Shown: positions 51,530 to 60,008 of the stretch, one piece after another
Layout: every line of letters begins with the position of its first letter
Position numbering within the stretch: position 1 is the first letter of the stretch
Assembly: GCA_964498255.1 (NCBI GenBank)
Contig: CAZCGW010000007.1
Location: 1 to 64,000, forward strand
Length of the DNA: 64,000 nt
Origin: Fluviibacter sp964498255
GTDB lineage: Bacteria; Pseudomonadota; Gammaproteobacteria; Burkholderiales; Rhodocyclaceae
Reading direction: 5' to 3'
The notes under the pieces: model-generated
Databases searched by the model: none
What the model saw: only the letters and a program-made list of their open reading frames with translations
Told to the model about the DNA's origin: nothing
Position numbers and translations under genes: made by a program

Positions 51530-52192
51530 CTAAATGGCTTGGGGCGTGGTGTGCAGCAGGCGTTGCGCCTCTGCCATATCGCCACGCACCAGCAGTACTG
51601 CCTGTGCCGCAACACGATCAACAGCGCGATCAATATCGATCTGCTCCTCCTGCCGTGGCCGATGCAGCACAAAATCGGCCACGCCCTGGTTGAGCTGTAG
51701 CGAACGCGGGTGACCAATGCCGATGCGCAAGCGCCAGTAGTCCGGCGTGCTCAATGCAGCCTGAATGTCTTTTAATCCGTTGTGACCACCACTGCTGCCA
51801 CCCTGTTTAACGCGTAACTGACCCGGCAACAGATCAAGCTCGTCGTGCAAAACCAGCACTTCTTCGGGACGAATGTCATGAAATCGTGCAAATGGCCCCA
51901 CCGACTGCCCAGAGCAATTCATATAGGTTTGCGGCTTAAGCAACCAAACTTTGCGGCCATCCAGATTAGCGGATGCCACTTCGGCTTTCATTTTCTTATC
52001 GACACTAAAGCCTGATGCACCGATGGCTTTGGCCATTTCATCCAGAGCCCAACACCCGGCATTGTGCCGTGTGCGCTCATACTCCGAACCAGGGTTGCCT
52101 AAACCAACGATCAGCCTGATTGGCGATAACACCGCCGGCGCTTTTACTTTCGCAACCGCTTTGGGTGTCTGAGAGTCTGTTGTTATGGTCAT
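51530..52192 (-). CDS. pth: peptidyl-tRNA hydrolase
   Basis: This 220-residue enzyme recycles peptidyl-tRNA. The catalytic region IRLIVGLGNPGSEYERTRHN, including the active His, and LVLHDELDLLPGQLRVKQGG with GGHNGLKDI are intact. About 25 residues (MTITTDSQTPKAV...) precede the usual start. A shorter start is not obvious, so the extension is kept. It follows rplY but is separated by a strong terminator, so it probably needs its own promoter or readthrough. Confidence 0.94.
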   Translation of the reverse strand: MTITTDSQTPKAVAKVKAPAVLSPIRLIVGLGNPGSEYERTRHNAGCWALDEMAKAIGASGFSVDKKMKAEVASANLDGRKVWLLKPQTYMNCSGQSVGPFARFHDIRPEEVLVLHDELDLLPGQLRVKQGGSSGGHNGLKDIQAALSTPDYWRLRIGIGHPRSLQLNQGVADFVLHRPRQEEQIDIDRAVDRVAAQAVLLVRGDMAEAQRLLHTTPQAI

Positions 52193-52216
52193 AGGTTATA
52201 GCGTAGCGTATTTCCA

Positions 52217-52250
52217 TAAAAAAAGCCGTGCGGCGAACCGACACGGCTTT
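52217..52250 (-). terminator. terminator after rplY
   Basis: On the reverse strand AAAGCCGTG and CACGGCTTT form a stem around a GC-rich loop that can pair further, followed by seven T residues. A strong intrinsic terminator at the end of prs-rplY. Confidence 0.9.
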
Positions 52251-52282
52251 CAAGCATTACGCCGGCAAGCCGGCGCACATAC

Positions 52283-52906
52283 TTAGGCTGCTGGTGTAGC
52301 ACCTTCGTCGGCAGCAGCGCCGGCGGCAGCATCAGAACCCTTAACAGCCATCACAGCAGCAACGACCGGGTTACCTGCACCGTGCTGAACAACGCGCACG
52401 CCAGCTGGCAGCTTCAGATCGGTCACGTGCATCGAATGGCCCATTTCCAGGGTCTTCAGATCTACTTCGATGAACTCTGGCAGAGACTTCGGCAAGCAAG
52501 CCACATCGATTTCGGTAATTACGTGACTAACAATACCGCCTTGCAGCTTAACACCTGGACAAACTTCACCGTTTACGAAGTGCAGAGGCACCTTAGTGTG
52601 CACTTCGGTGTTGGCATCAACGCGTTGAAAATCAACGTGCAGAACCAGCGGTTTGTAAGCGTGCAGCTGAACGTCACGCAGGAGCACATCCTGCTTCTGG
52701 CCATCAACAATCGCTGTGACAACAGACGCGTGGAAGGCTTCTTTACGCAGACACTGATAGATCTCATTGTGGTCAACGTCGAACGATTCAGCCGGCTTAC
52801 CTGCGCCATAAATGACGCCAGGAACTCGGCCAGCACGACGCAGGCGGCGGCTCGCACTCGATCCCTGCACATCGCGCTTGGTAGCATTAAATTCAAAACT
52901 GCTCAT
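52283..52906 (-). CDS. rplY: 50S ribosomal protein L25/general stress protein Ctc
   Basis: This 207-residue long (CTC/TL5) form of L25 binds 5S rRNA. The N-terminal L25 domain includes SSASRRLRRAGRVPGVIYG, and the C-terminal beta-domain spans about residues 95-185. The tail is Ala-rich. It lies 63 bp downstream of prs, a conserved betaproteobacterial pairing. Confidence 0.95.
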   Translation of the reverse strand: MSSFEFNATKRDVQGSSASRRLRRAGRVPGVIYGAGKPAESFDVDHNEIYQCLRKEAFHASVVTAIVDGQKQDVLLRDVQLHAYKPLVLHVDFQRVDANTEVHTKVPLHFVNGEVCPGVKLQGGIVSHVITEIDVACLPKSLPEFIEVDLKTLEMGHSMHVTDLKLPAGVRVVQHGAGNPVVAAVMAVKGSDAAAGAAADEGATPAA

Positions 52907-52969
52907 AATTTACTCCAATAAAGTGGACAATCCGCGACCAGATCATCCGGTAAAACCGGGGCCGAAGCC

Positions 52970-53920
52970 TCAGTCAATAAACAGCGAGGAAACAGAATCT
53001 TCCTTGCTGATGCGGCGGATGGTTTCCGCCAGCAACTCTGCAACCGACAATTGACGGATGCGTGAACACTTTTGTGCGGACTCGTTCAGCGGGATCGTGT
53101 CCAGCACGACCAGCTCATCGAGCACCGAGTCATTCAAACGCTCGACAGCAGCGCCAGACAGTACCGGGTGGGTACAGTAAGCGGTGACACTGCGTGCGCC
53201 ATTTTCTTTAAGGGCAACAGCAGCCTTACACAAGGTGCCAGCCGTATCTACAAGGTCATCGACAATGATGCAATCTTTGCCGCTGACATCACCGATGATG
53301 TTCATGACTTCCGAGACATTAGCCTTCGGACGACGCTTATCGATAATTGCCAGATCGCACTCCAAACGCTTGGCCAGCGAACGGGCACGCACAACACCGC
53401 CATGGTCTGGCGACACGACGATCGGTTTTTCCAGATGCTTGTTCTGAACATCGTCGAGCAGAATCGGCAGGCCGTAAATATTGTCGACCGGGATGTCAAA
53501 AAAGCCCTGAATCTGCTCCGCATGCAAATCCATCGTCATTACGCGATCCACGCCAGCAGCGACGAGCATATTGGCGACCAGTTTGGCAGCGATAGGGACG
53601 CGATTAGAACGCGAGCGGCGATCCTGACGTGCGTACCCAAAATACGGGATAGCAGCTGTAATACGGCCGGCCGAGGCGCGCTTGAGCGCATCGACCATGA
53701 CCAACAGCTCCATCAGATTATCGTTCGACGGGTGGCACGTAGATTGCAAGACAAAAACGTCATTGCCGCGCACGTGCTCTTGAATCTCAACACTGACTTC
53801 GCCATCCGAAAAGCGGCCGACATCGGCACGGCCCAGCGGCAAGCCAAGACGTTGAGCAACTTCGGCCGCCAACTTCGGGTTAGCATTGCCGGCAAAGACC
53901 ATCAGGTTCTGAAAGGCCAT
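52970..53920 (-). CDS. prs: ribose-phosphate pyrophosphokinase (PRPP synthetase)
   Basis: This 316-residue enzyme makes PRPP for nucleotide, His, Trp and NAD synthesis. Motifs: SDGEVSVEIQEHVRGNDVFV, YFGYARQDRRSRSN, MDLHAEQIQGFFDIPVDN and the PRPP loop IIVDDLVDTAGTL. ATG at 53920 gives MAFQNLMVFAGNANPKLA and the usual length. Upstream in-frame starts would extend toward the tRNA terminator. Confidence 0.96.
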   Translation of the reverse strand: MAFQNLMVFAGNANPKLAAEVAQRLGLPLGRADVGRFSDGEVSVEIQEHVRGNDVFVLQSTCHPSNDNLMELLVMVDALKRASAGRITAAIPYFGYARQDRRSRSNRVPIAAKLVANMLVAAGVDRVMTMDLHAEQIQGFFDIPVDNIYGLPILLDDVQNKHLEKPIVVSPDHGGVVRARSLAKRLECDLAIIDKRRPKANVSEVMNIIGDVSGKDCIIVDDLVDTAGTLCKAAVALKENGARSVTAYCTHPVLSGAAVERLNDSVLDELVVLDTIPLNESAQKCSRIRQLSVAELLAETIRRISKEDSVSSLFID

Positions 53921-53985
53921 GATCTGCTTATCCTTTTGGTATCCCGCACCAATCGGTGTGCCCGTCGACGGCACGTTATAAAGCT

Positions 53986-54021
53986 ACAAACAAAATGGGC
54001 AGCTGCTTCTGGCAACTGCCC
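53986..54021 (-). terminator. terminator after tRNA-Gln
   Basis: On the reverse strand GGGCAGTTGC-CAGAA-GCAGCTGCCC makes a 10-bp stem (one G-T pair) followed by ATTTTGTTTG, 10 bp after the tRNA CCA. prs must use a promoter beyond it or readthrough. Confidence 0.85.
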
Positions 54022-54030
54022 GTAATTTGG

Positions 54031-54107
54031 TGGCTGGGGAAGAAGGATTCGAACCTTCGCATGCCGGAATCAAAATCCGGTGCCTTAACCAGCTTGGCGA
54101 CTCCCCA
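54031..54107 (-). tRNA. tRNA-Gln (TTG anticodon)
   Basis: A 77-base gene with encoded CCA: acceptor TGGGGAG/TTCCCCA, anticodon stem CCGGA/TCCGG with loop TTTTGAT, T arm GAAGG-TTCGAAT-CCTTC. It sits between ispE and prs, a conserved betaproteobacterial order. Confidence 0.95.
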
Positions 54108-54197
54108 ACACTCACCCCCATACGGGGTTGAGGGCGAAATTGTACCCGAAATTTCGGATTTGAACAGCCCCCTGCAACGCTTTTTTACGGATGTCGA

Positions 54198-55115
54198 CTA
54201 GGCAGGAATCAACTCATGCAGCGGGTGCTGGTTCAAACCCGGGGTGACCCACCCCTGCCAGACCGACGGCAAGCGCTGCAGCACAACATGAGCCGTGGTT
54301 TCTGCCTCAAATACCGCAAAAACACAGGCACCCGAACCAGTCATACGCGCTCGACCGGCCGTTTCCGGCTGTTGACCTAACCACGCAAGGACAGCAGCCA
54401 CTTCCGGATAAAGGCGTGCCGCCACGGGCTCTAGGTCATTAGCGCCAACCCCCTGGCTCAAAGCCTCTGACCAAGCTGCCGGGTCTATCGCAGGCGTATC
54501 TCGTCGCAAATCGGGTGCGGTAAAAATCCCGGCTGTCGGTACCCCGACCCCCGGATGAATAATCAGATACCAGGCAGCAGGCAAGCGCACCGGAGATAGT
54601 TTTTCGCCAACCCCTTCGGCAAATGCCGACAGCCCGAAAACAAATACAGGCACATCGGCTCCAAGCGGTAAAGCCAGCGCTTGCAGCTCTGCCTGGCTGC
54701 CACCTAGGCGCCACAGATAATTCAACGCAATCAACACCGTGGCAGCATCAGAACTGCCCCCACCCAAGCCGCCGCCCATGGGCAAACGCTTGGTCATATG
54801 AATGGTGACACCATCCTGAACGCCTGCCGCCCGGCGCAGCGCTTCAGCAGCACGCACCGTTAAATCTGTTTCCGGCGCTACGCCAGCAATCGGATTGGCT
54901 AACTGCACCTGGCCATCACTACGTGGCACAAACTTTAACGTGTCATCCAATGCCACAAAACGAAACAGCGTCTGCAGAGAATGATACCCATCCGCCCGCC
55001 GACCCGTCACATGCAGAAAGAGGTTGAGCTTAGCGGGTGCCGGATAGCTGGATGCCCAGTTCCAACGCATGGCCACTTGGGGATCCGGCAAAATAGCGGG
55101 GGTCTTAAAGCTCAT
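54198..55115 (-). CDS. ispE: 4-diphosphocytidyl-2-C-methyl-D-erythritol kinase
   Basis: This 305-residue GHMP kinase of the MEP isoprenoid pathway. Motifs: SYPAPAKLNLFLHVTGRRAD, RLPMGGGLGGGSSDAATVLI (ATP loop) and RMTGSGACVFAVFE. The ATG at 55115 lies 6 bp after lolB. An internal Met (residue 16) would also fit the family start. Confidence 0.95.
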   Translation of the reverse strand: MSFKTPAILPDPQVAMRWNWASSYPAPAKLNLFLHVTGRRADGYHSLQTLFRFVALDDTLKFVPRSDGQVQLANPIAGVAPETDLTVRAAEALRRAAGVQDGVTIHMTKRLPMGGGLGGGSSDAATVLIALNYLWRLGGSQAELQALALPLGADVPVFVFGLSAFAEGVGEKLSPVRLPAAWYLIIHPGVGVPTAGIFTAPDLRRDTPAIDPAAWSEALSQGVGANDLEPVAARLYPEVAAVLAWLGQQPETAGRARMTGSGACVFAVFEAETTAHVVLQRLPSVWQGWVTPGLNQHPLHELIPA

Positions 55116-55121
55116 AGCGCG

Positions 55122-55757
55122 TTAAGGGGCAGGCCGATCCGACGGATCGCTGACGCCATCCCATTCAGTCAAGGCCACGCGCACCCAGAGGCCGTTCGGG
55201 CCGGTGCCTTCAACAGCTAGCGGCCAGGCTTCAGGTGCCGGCGCACCATAACGGTATTCAAACCGCCAGCCGCGCGCACCCGCAGTCAACACCCTGCCAT
55301 CCGCATCGCGCGTTTGAACGGCGGTTTTCGCCCACCGCCCGCGCAACCAGGCATCGGCCGCCACATCCGGCAAACGAATGCCCGCAAGGGATTCTCCCAA
55401 TGCCTGCAAACTGGTCGCTTCACCCCGCTTGCCCGTAGCATCCTGCCAGCGCACGCCTGCAGGCGTTAACTCAATCTTTGCCAGCGCATTACCCAATGGC
55501 CCGATCAACCACAGAGTGTCGTCATCTCCTTGGTGCTGCCAGGCAAATCGACCCGCAACGGGATCCGGTACTGCAGCCTCAGCGACCCCATCTGCTCGCT
55601 GTCCGGCCACAAATCGCCCTGCCAGCTGCCACTGCTGCCCGCCAGTCAGTTGCGACGATTGAGTCGCGCCATTCGTCTCCGGCCCTGGCACATGAGCACA
55701 TGCCGAAAGCAAGAGGAACAAAGACAGTGCTAGCCAACGCAACATAGATCGACTCAC
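55122..55757 (-). CDS. lolB: outer-membrane lipoprotein LolB
   Basis: This 211-residue lipoprotein has a lipobox LLSAC (Cys about residue 20). LolB receives lipoproteins from LolA and inserts them in the outer membrane. QWQLAGRFVAGQRADG and RFAWQHQGDDDTLWLIGPLG are typical. The lolB-ispE order is conserved. Its start overlaps the end of the TPR gene by 4 bp. Confidence 0.9.
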   Translation of the reverse strand: MSRSMLRWLALSLFLLLSACAHVPGPETNGATQSSQLTGGQQWQLAGRFVAGQRADGVAEAAVPDPVAGRFAWQHQGDDDTLWLIGPLGNALAKIELTPAGVRWQDATGKRGEATSLQALGESLAGIRLPDVAADAWLRGRWAKTAVQTRDADGRVLTAGARGWRFEYRYGAPAPEAWPLAVEGTGPNGLWVRVALTEWDGVSDPSDRPAP

Positions 55758-57571
55758 AGCGACTGGCTGGGTGCTGCAGCAGGCGCTGAGTCCAGACCCA
55801 ATGCCTTGCCTTTGTCACGCAACCGCACGTTGTCAGGGAACTGCTGTAGGCCAACCCGCCAAACTCTGGCAGCCTCTTCATCCCGCCCCATCGCTTTAAG
55901 CACGACAACCTGGTGCTCGATAATCTCGGGATCCAGACGCAGCGAAGCCGCCTTGTTTAAAAACTCGAGGGCAACGTTGTAGTTTTTTTCGCGGTAATAC
56001 AGCCACCCCATACTATCGAGAATGAACGGGTCATTCGGAGACAGCGACAAGGCTTTCTCCAGCAATACTCGCGACTCTTTGAGATGGATATTACGATCGG
56101 CGTAGGTAAAGCCCAGTGCGTTATATGCCTGCGCATATTTAGGGTCGCGCTTGATGACCTCGCGCATGCTTTGCTCGAAAATCGCCATCTTGCCGGAGCG
56201 CTCCGCCAACATCCCACGCTCATAGCGCAGCAAGATACTTGATGGATCTTTTTTGAGGGCCGCATCCACCAGTTTGAATGCACCCGCTACATCACCACTA
56301 TCCCGTACGAGCGTTGCTTCACCCACAACCAATTCGGCACGTACCGAAGCGTCTCGTGCCGACGTTGTTTCAAGCAGTGCACGGGCGGCCTTCAGATCGC
56401 CATCGCGTGCCATGAGGTTAGCCGCCCGCATCCGTGCCGTTACAAAATATTCGCTCGGCAAGACCTTGAGGTAATGCAACACGGCATCGGAATCTGCCGC
56501 GGCAATCCGCTGAGACTCACCCCGGCTTTTAGCCAATTCTGCCTGGCTCTCGTAGGCAAGGCCAAGGTTATACTCGATCAACGAGGTATCCACCGAGTCC
56601 ATCGTCAGCAGGCGTTGCAACGCCTGAATTGCCAACGGCGGATCTTGTGCCTGAATCGAAATAGCGGCGGCAGCGAACAGCGGCTCGGGAGCGATTTCTT
56701 TCTGTTCAACCAGGGTTTGTAACTGGGCTTTTGCATCCGCCATACGATCGGCCGACAAGAGCTGCTGCGCATACACGGCACGAATAGCTGATGCGTTTGG
56801 GTAATCAGAAAGATACTCAGCCAGAATTTTTAACGCAGCACCCGGTGATTTTTTCACAACAATTTGCGCATTCAGGAGCACGCCAGGCTCCGAGTCTGGC
56901 TTCAGTTGACGCGCCTTCTGCACGGCCTCCAGCGCAGCAGGATCATCCCCTGCCCGCAAGGCAGCCTGCGCACGGGCAAGCTGCGCATCAGGCACCGACT
57001 GATAAGGCGCCGTCACCGCATCGATCAAGATACGCGCACGCTGAGGGTCTGCCTGCGCCGGAAAGCGCTGGCCAAGAAGCAGTAACTCCTGAGGCCGTTT
57101 ATCGGCTGGCAGCAACGACAGATAGCGCAACAACACGGGCTGCGCATCGGCATACCGACCCATCAGAATCTGTGTGGATGCCAGCACATTCAGCGCATCC
57201 GTCGAGTTGGGCTCCTTTTCAACCCAAAGCCTCGCCGCTTCCAGCATAAGCTCCGGCTGTCGATTCATCGCCGCCACTTCAAACGTACGACGAAAGATTT
57301 CAGGATTGTTATATTTCAGCGCCAGATCTGCATAAGCCGCTAGTGCCACCTGGGGCTTATCCCGCTTCAGTGCAATCTCCGCCAGAATGACTTCAAACAC
57401 AACCTGTGGCGGTGTATCAATTGTCTGGACAGCAGGAGGAACTGCAGCCACTTCTGCACAAACAACCCCTGAAGCCAGCAAACCACCCAACAACCCGAAG
57501 GATTTAAAAGGGGCTCTCTGCTTGAACACACTGCAAAAGCGGGACTGTAAAAAACTTGGTCTGAACGGCAT
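55754..57571 (-). CDS. secreted TPR-repeat protein
   Basis: This 605-residue precursor has a hydrophobic signal region (about residues 24-42, FGLLGGLLASGVVCAEVAAV) and then many tetratricopeptide-type helices to the C terminus, for example YAQAYNALGFTYADRNIHLK and PFILDSMGWLYYREKNYNVA. It is probably a periplasmic or outer-membrane-associated scaffold. Genes like this precede lolB in many betaproteobacteria. No enzymatic motif is seen. Confidence 0.88.
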   Translation of the reverse strand: MPFRPSFLQSRFCSVFKQRAPFKSFGLLGGLLASGVVCAEVAAVPPAVQTIDTPPQVVFEVILAEIALKRDKPQVALAAYADLALKYNNPEIFRRTFEVAAMNRQPELMLEAARLWVEKEPNSTDALNVLASTQILMGRYADAQPVLLRYLSLLPADKRPQELLLLGQRFPAQADPQRARILIDAVTAPYQSVPDAQLARAQAALRAGDDPAALEAVQKARQLKPDSEPGVLLNAQIVVKKSPGAALKILAEYLSDYPNASAIRAVYAQQLLSADRMADAKAQLQTLVEQKEIAPEPLFAAAAISIQAQDPPLAIQALQRLLTMDSVDTSLIEYNLGLAYESQAELAKSRGESQRIAAADSDAVLHYLKVLPSEYFVTARMRAANLMARDGDLKAARALLETTSARDASVRAELVVGEATLVRDSGDVAGAFKLVDAALKKDPSSILLRYERGMLAERSGKMAIFEQSMREVIKRDPKYAQAYNALGFTYADRNIHLKESRVLLEKALSLSPNDPFILDSMGWLYYREKNYNVALEFLNKAASLRLDPEIIEHQVVVLKAMGRDEEAARVWRVGLQQFPDNVRLRDKGKALGLDSAPAAAPSQSL

Positions 57572-57635
57572 GGTGGCGTTATCTTATCCCGTCTTAAGCG
57601 CTTTTCACCGAAATATTGCTAGAGGATGAATCCAG

Positions 57636-58481
57636 ATGCCCGAATTGCCCGAGGTTGAAGTCAGCAGACTTGGCCTGGAACCGGAGCTACGCGGCCGTTT
57701 AATCACGGGTGCCGTGACACGAACGCCCAAGCTGCGCTACCCGCTACCAGGCAATCTCAACGAGCGCTTACAAGGCAGCCGACTCAAAGAAATCCGCCGG
57801 CGAGGCAAATATCTTTTATTTGATATTGATCAACGACCTCAAGGCCATGATGCGGCAACCGTTACCTTGATTCTGCATTTGGGCATGTCAGGAAGCTTGC
57901 GTATCGTAACGCCGGAAACACCGCCCCAGACGCATGATCATGTAGACATTGCCTTTGGCGACAAGATCTTAAGGCTAAGGGACCCGAGACGATTCGGCGC
58001 CCTGCTCTGGCACGACGATGCAACACCCCTGATGGATCACCCCTTGATGGCTGTGCTGGGGGTCGAACCGCTTGAAGACCAGTTTAATGGCGCCTGGCTG
58101 CACGAACACCTACACAAGCGTAGCGGCCCGATCAAACCTGTACTCATGGATAGCCACCTAATTGTTGGCATCGGCAACATCTATGCGGCTGAAAGTTTAT
58201 TTCTCTCGGGGATCTCACCGCTACGTACGGCGCAGCGCATCAGCGCTGCCCGCTGCGATTTGCTCGCAGATGCCGTTAAAAAAACTTTGTCAGCGGCCGT
58301 TGCCGCCGGCGGCTCCAGCGTTAGAGACTATGTGCATTCTGATGGCGGTGCAGGCTGCTTTCAGCTGCAATGCGCCGTGTACGAGCGCGAGAGACAACCC
58401 TGCGTGGGTTGCGGCAAACCAGTCCGGAGAATCCGACAAGCGGGACGATCAACGTTTTACTGCCCGCACTGCCAGAAATAA
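57636..58481 (+). CDS. mutM: formamidopyrimidine-DNA glycosylase
   Basis: This 281-residue base-excision repair enzyme removes 8-oxoguanine and Fapy bases. The catalytic N terminus MPELPEVEVSR is intact (Pro and Glu after Met). IVGIGNIYAAESLF is the helix-two-turn-helix, and the C-terminal zinc finger is CVGCGKPVRRIRQAG...YCPHC. It is divergent from the TPR gene. Confidence 0.96.
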   Translation: MPELPEVEVSRLGLEPELRGRLITGAVTRTPKLRYPLPGNLNERLQGSRLKEIRRRGKYLLFDIDQRPQGHDAATVTLILHLGMSGSLRIVTPETPPQTHDHVDIAFGDKILRLRDPRRFGALLWHDDATPLMDHPLMAVLGVEPLEDQFNGAWLHEHLHKRSGPIKPVLMDSHLIVGIGNIYAAESLFLSGISPLRTAQRISAARCDLLADAVKKTLSAAVAAGGSSVRDYVHSDGGAGCFQLQCAVYERERQPCVGCGKPVRRIRQAGRSTFYCPHCQK

Positions 58482-58569
58482 CCAAATACATACAAAGCGT
58501 GGGGGCGGGTGTGCGTGAGTAGCGAATTGGCGCGTAGCGGCATCTGAGCTACGAGCACATACCAGACAC

Positions 58570-58589
58570 CGCGCCTCCGCGCGATTTTT
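58570..58589 (+). terminator. terminator after mutM
   Basis: CGCGC-CTCC-GCGCG followed by A and five T residues on the forward strand, overlapping the stop of the convergent ferredoxin gene. Confidence 0.5.
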
Positions 58590-58836
58590 ACTTACCGGTC
58601 AGCTTCTCGTACTTGGCCCAGAGCTGTTCCTGGTTTTCTTCGTTCGCCGGATCCTTAGGAATGCAATCCACCGGGCACACCTGTTGGCACTGCGGCTCAT
58701 CGTAGTGGCCTACACATTCCGTGCACTTATTCGGATCGATCACATAGATTTCCGGACCTTGCGAGATTGCCTCATTAGGGCACTCAGGTTCACAGACATC
58801 ACAGTTGATGCACTCATCAGTAATCATGAGCGACAT
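58588..58836 (-). CDS. YfhL-type 2[4Fe-4S] ferredoxin
   Basis: This 82-residue ferredoxin has two cluster motifs, CINCDVCEPECP and CTECVGHYDEPQCQQVCP. The second has the CX2CX8CX3C insertion and a C-terminal helix, the Allochromatium-type low-potential group. Its electron partner is unknown. coaD and rsmD lie upstream on the same strand, a common order. Confidence 0.93.
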   Translation of the reverse strand: MSLMITDECINCDVCEPECPNEAISQGPEIYVIDPNKCTECVGHYDEPQCQQVCPVDCIPKDPANEENQEQLWAKYEKLTGK

Positions 58837-58919
58837 AGCAGACTCCTGGACAACGATTAAATAGGGTAATTAGGGGCGAATTGTCCCTGATTGCGGGGTT
58901 TTTAGCCACCCCACACGCA

Positions 58920-59420
58920 TTAGGGAGATGGTTTGCCCCAACCGCGCTTCACAAAACAGGCATTGATATGCGGCGAGACAAAGGAACTGACATCGCCACC
59001 GAGGCGGGCAATTTCACGCACCATCGTGGCCGAAACAAACATATGGCGCTCACCCGGCGTTAGAAAGACCGTTTCCACTTCCGGGTACAGACGACGGTTC
59101 ATGCCGGCCATCTGAAACTCATACTCGAAATCTGACACGGCGCGCAGGCCGCGAATCAGAATCTTTGCACTCTGCTCGTGCACAAAATCCATCAGTAGGC
59201 CATCAAATCCCACCACACGCACATTGTCCAATGGTGCAAGCACCGTTTTGGCCATATCGATCCGCTCTTGCAGACTGAACACCGGATTCTTTGATCGGCT
59301 CTCGGCAATCGCCAGCACTACCTCGTCAAACATACCGGCAGCGCGGCGCACCAGATCCTCATGACCACAGGTTAGCGGGTCAAACGTACCCGGGTAAATG
59401 GCGATTTCACGTTTCAGCAT
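58920..59420 (-). CDS. coaD: phosphopantetheine adenylyltransferase
   Basis: This 166-residue enzyme performs the penultimate step of coenzyme A synthesis. The nucleotide loop YPGTFDPLTCGHEDLVRRA (TXGH form with Cys) and SATMVREIARLGGDVS are present. ATG at 59420 lies 1 bp after the rsmD stop and gives the family start MLKREIAIYPG. Confidence 0.95.
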   Translation of the reverse strand: MLKREIAIYPGTFDPLTCGHEDLVRRAAGMFDEVVLAIAESRSKNPVFSLQERIDMAKTVLAPLDNVRVVGFDGLLMDFVHEQSAKILIRGLRAVSDFEYEFQMAGMNRRLYPEVETVFLTPGERHMFVSATMVREIARLGGDVSSFVSPHINACFVKRGWGKPSP

Positions 59421-59421
59421 G

Positions 59422-60006
59422 TCAGGCAGATCCGGCAGAAGTCTCGAAAGAATAAAGATGATAATGCACCAGGCCTGCTTGCCCACGTTTTAGACAATGC
59501 AATCCCGGCGCCAGCACATCCGGCAGCGCCGACTCGGCCTCGACATAAAGTCGGGCATCGTCTGCCAGATGCGGCAACAAGGGCATGATGATCCGATCCA
59601 GCCAACCCTGTCCATAGGGCGGATCTACAAACACCAGATCCAGCGGCGGCACGGGTTTTTTAAGGTAGGCCTGCGCATCCGTACACACCACACTCAGCGC
59701 AGGTTCTTTCAGCAACTCGGCCGCCGCCTGCAAGCTGCGCGCAACGGCTGGTAGCTGCTCCACCAGCACCACCGATGCCGCGCCACGTGACGCCGCCTCA
59801 AACCCCAGTGCGCCTGACCCGGCAAACAGATCCAAGCACCGCCACCCTGATAAATTCTGACCTAGCCAATTAAACAGAGTCTCTCGCACCCGATCCGGCG
59901 TAGGCCTTAAACCTGGCGCATCAGCGACCGGCAGTTTCCGGCCACGATGCTTGCCGCCGATAATCCGTACCTGATTCGGCCGCGCCGATGCTGCTGGTTT
60001 TGCCAT
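59422..60006 (-). CDS. rsmD: 16S rRNA (guanine(966)-N2)-methyltransferase
   Basis: This 194-residue SAM-dependent methyltransferase. Motifs: RIIGGKHRGRKLPV, LRPTPDRVRETLFNWL, LDLFAGSGALGFEAASRG (SAM) and VFVDPPYGQG (DPPY catalytic). It follows the second M16 gene by 2 bp and is followed immediately by coaD. Confidence 0.95.
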   Translation of the reverse strand: MAKPAASARPNQVRIIGGKHRGRKLPVADAPGLRPTPDRVRETLFNWLGQNLSGWRCLDLFAGSGALGFEAASRGAASVVLVEQLPAVARSLQAAAELLKEPALSVVCTDAQAYLKKPVPPLDLVFVDPPYGQGWLDRIIMPLLPHLADDARLYVEAESALPDVLAPGLHCLKRGQAGLVHYHLYSFETSAGSA

Positions 60007-60008
60007 GC

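Noticed and set aside
53072..54025. 317-codon open frame antisense to prs
   Set aside because: Runs through prs on the other strand and into the tRNA-Gln terminator. No protein family features.
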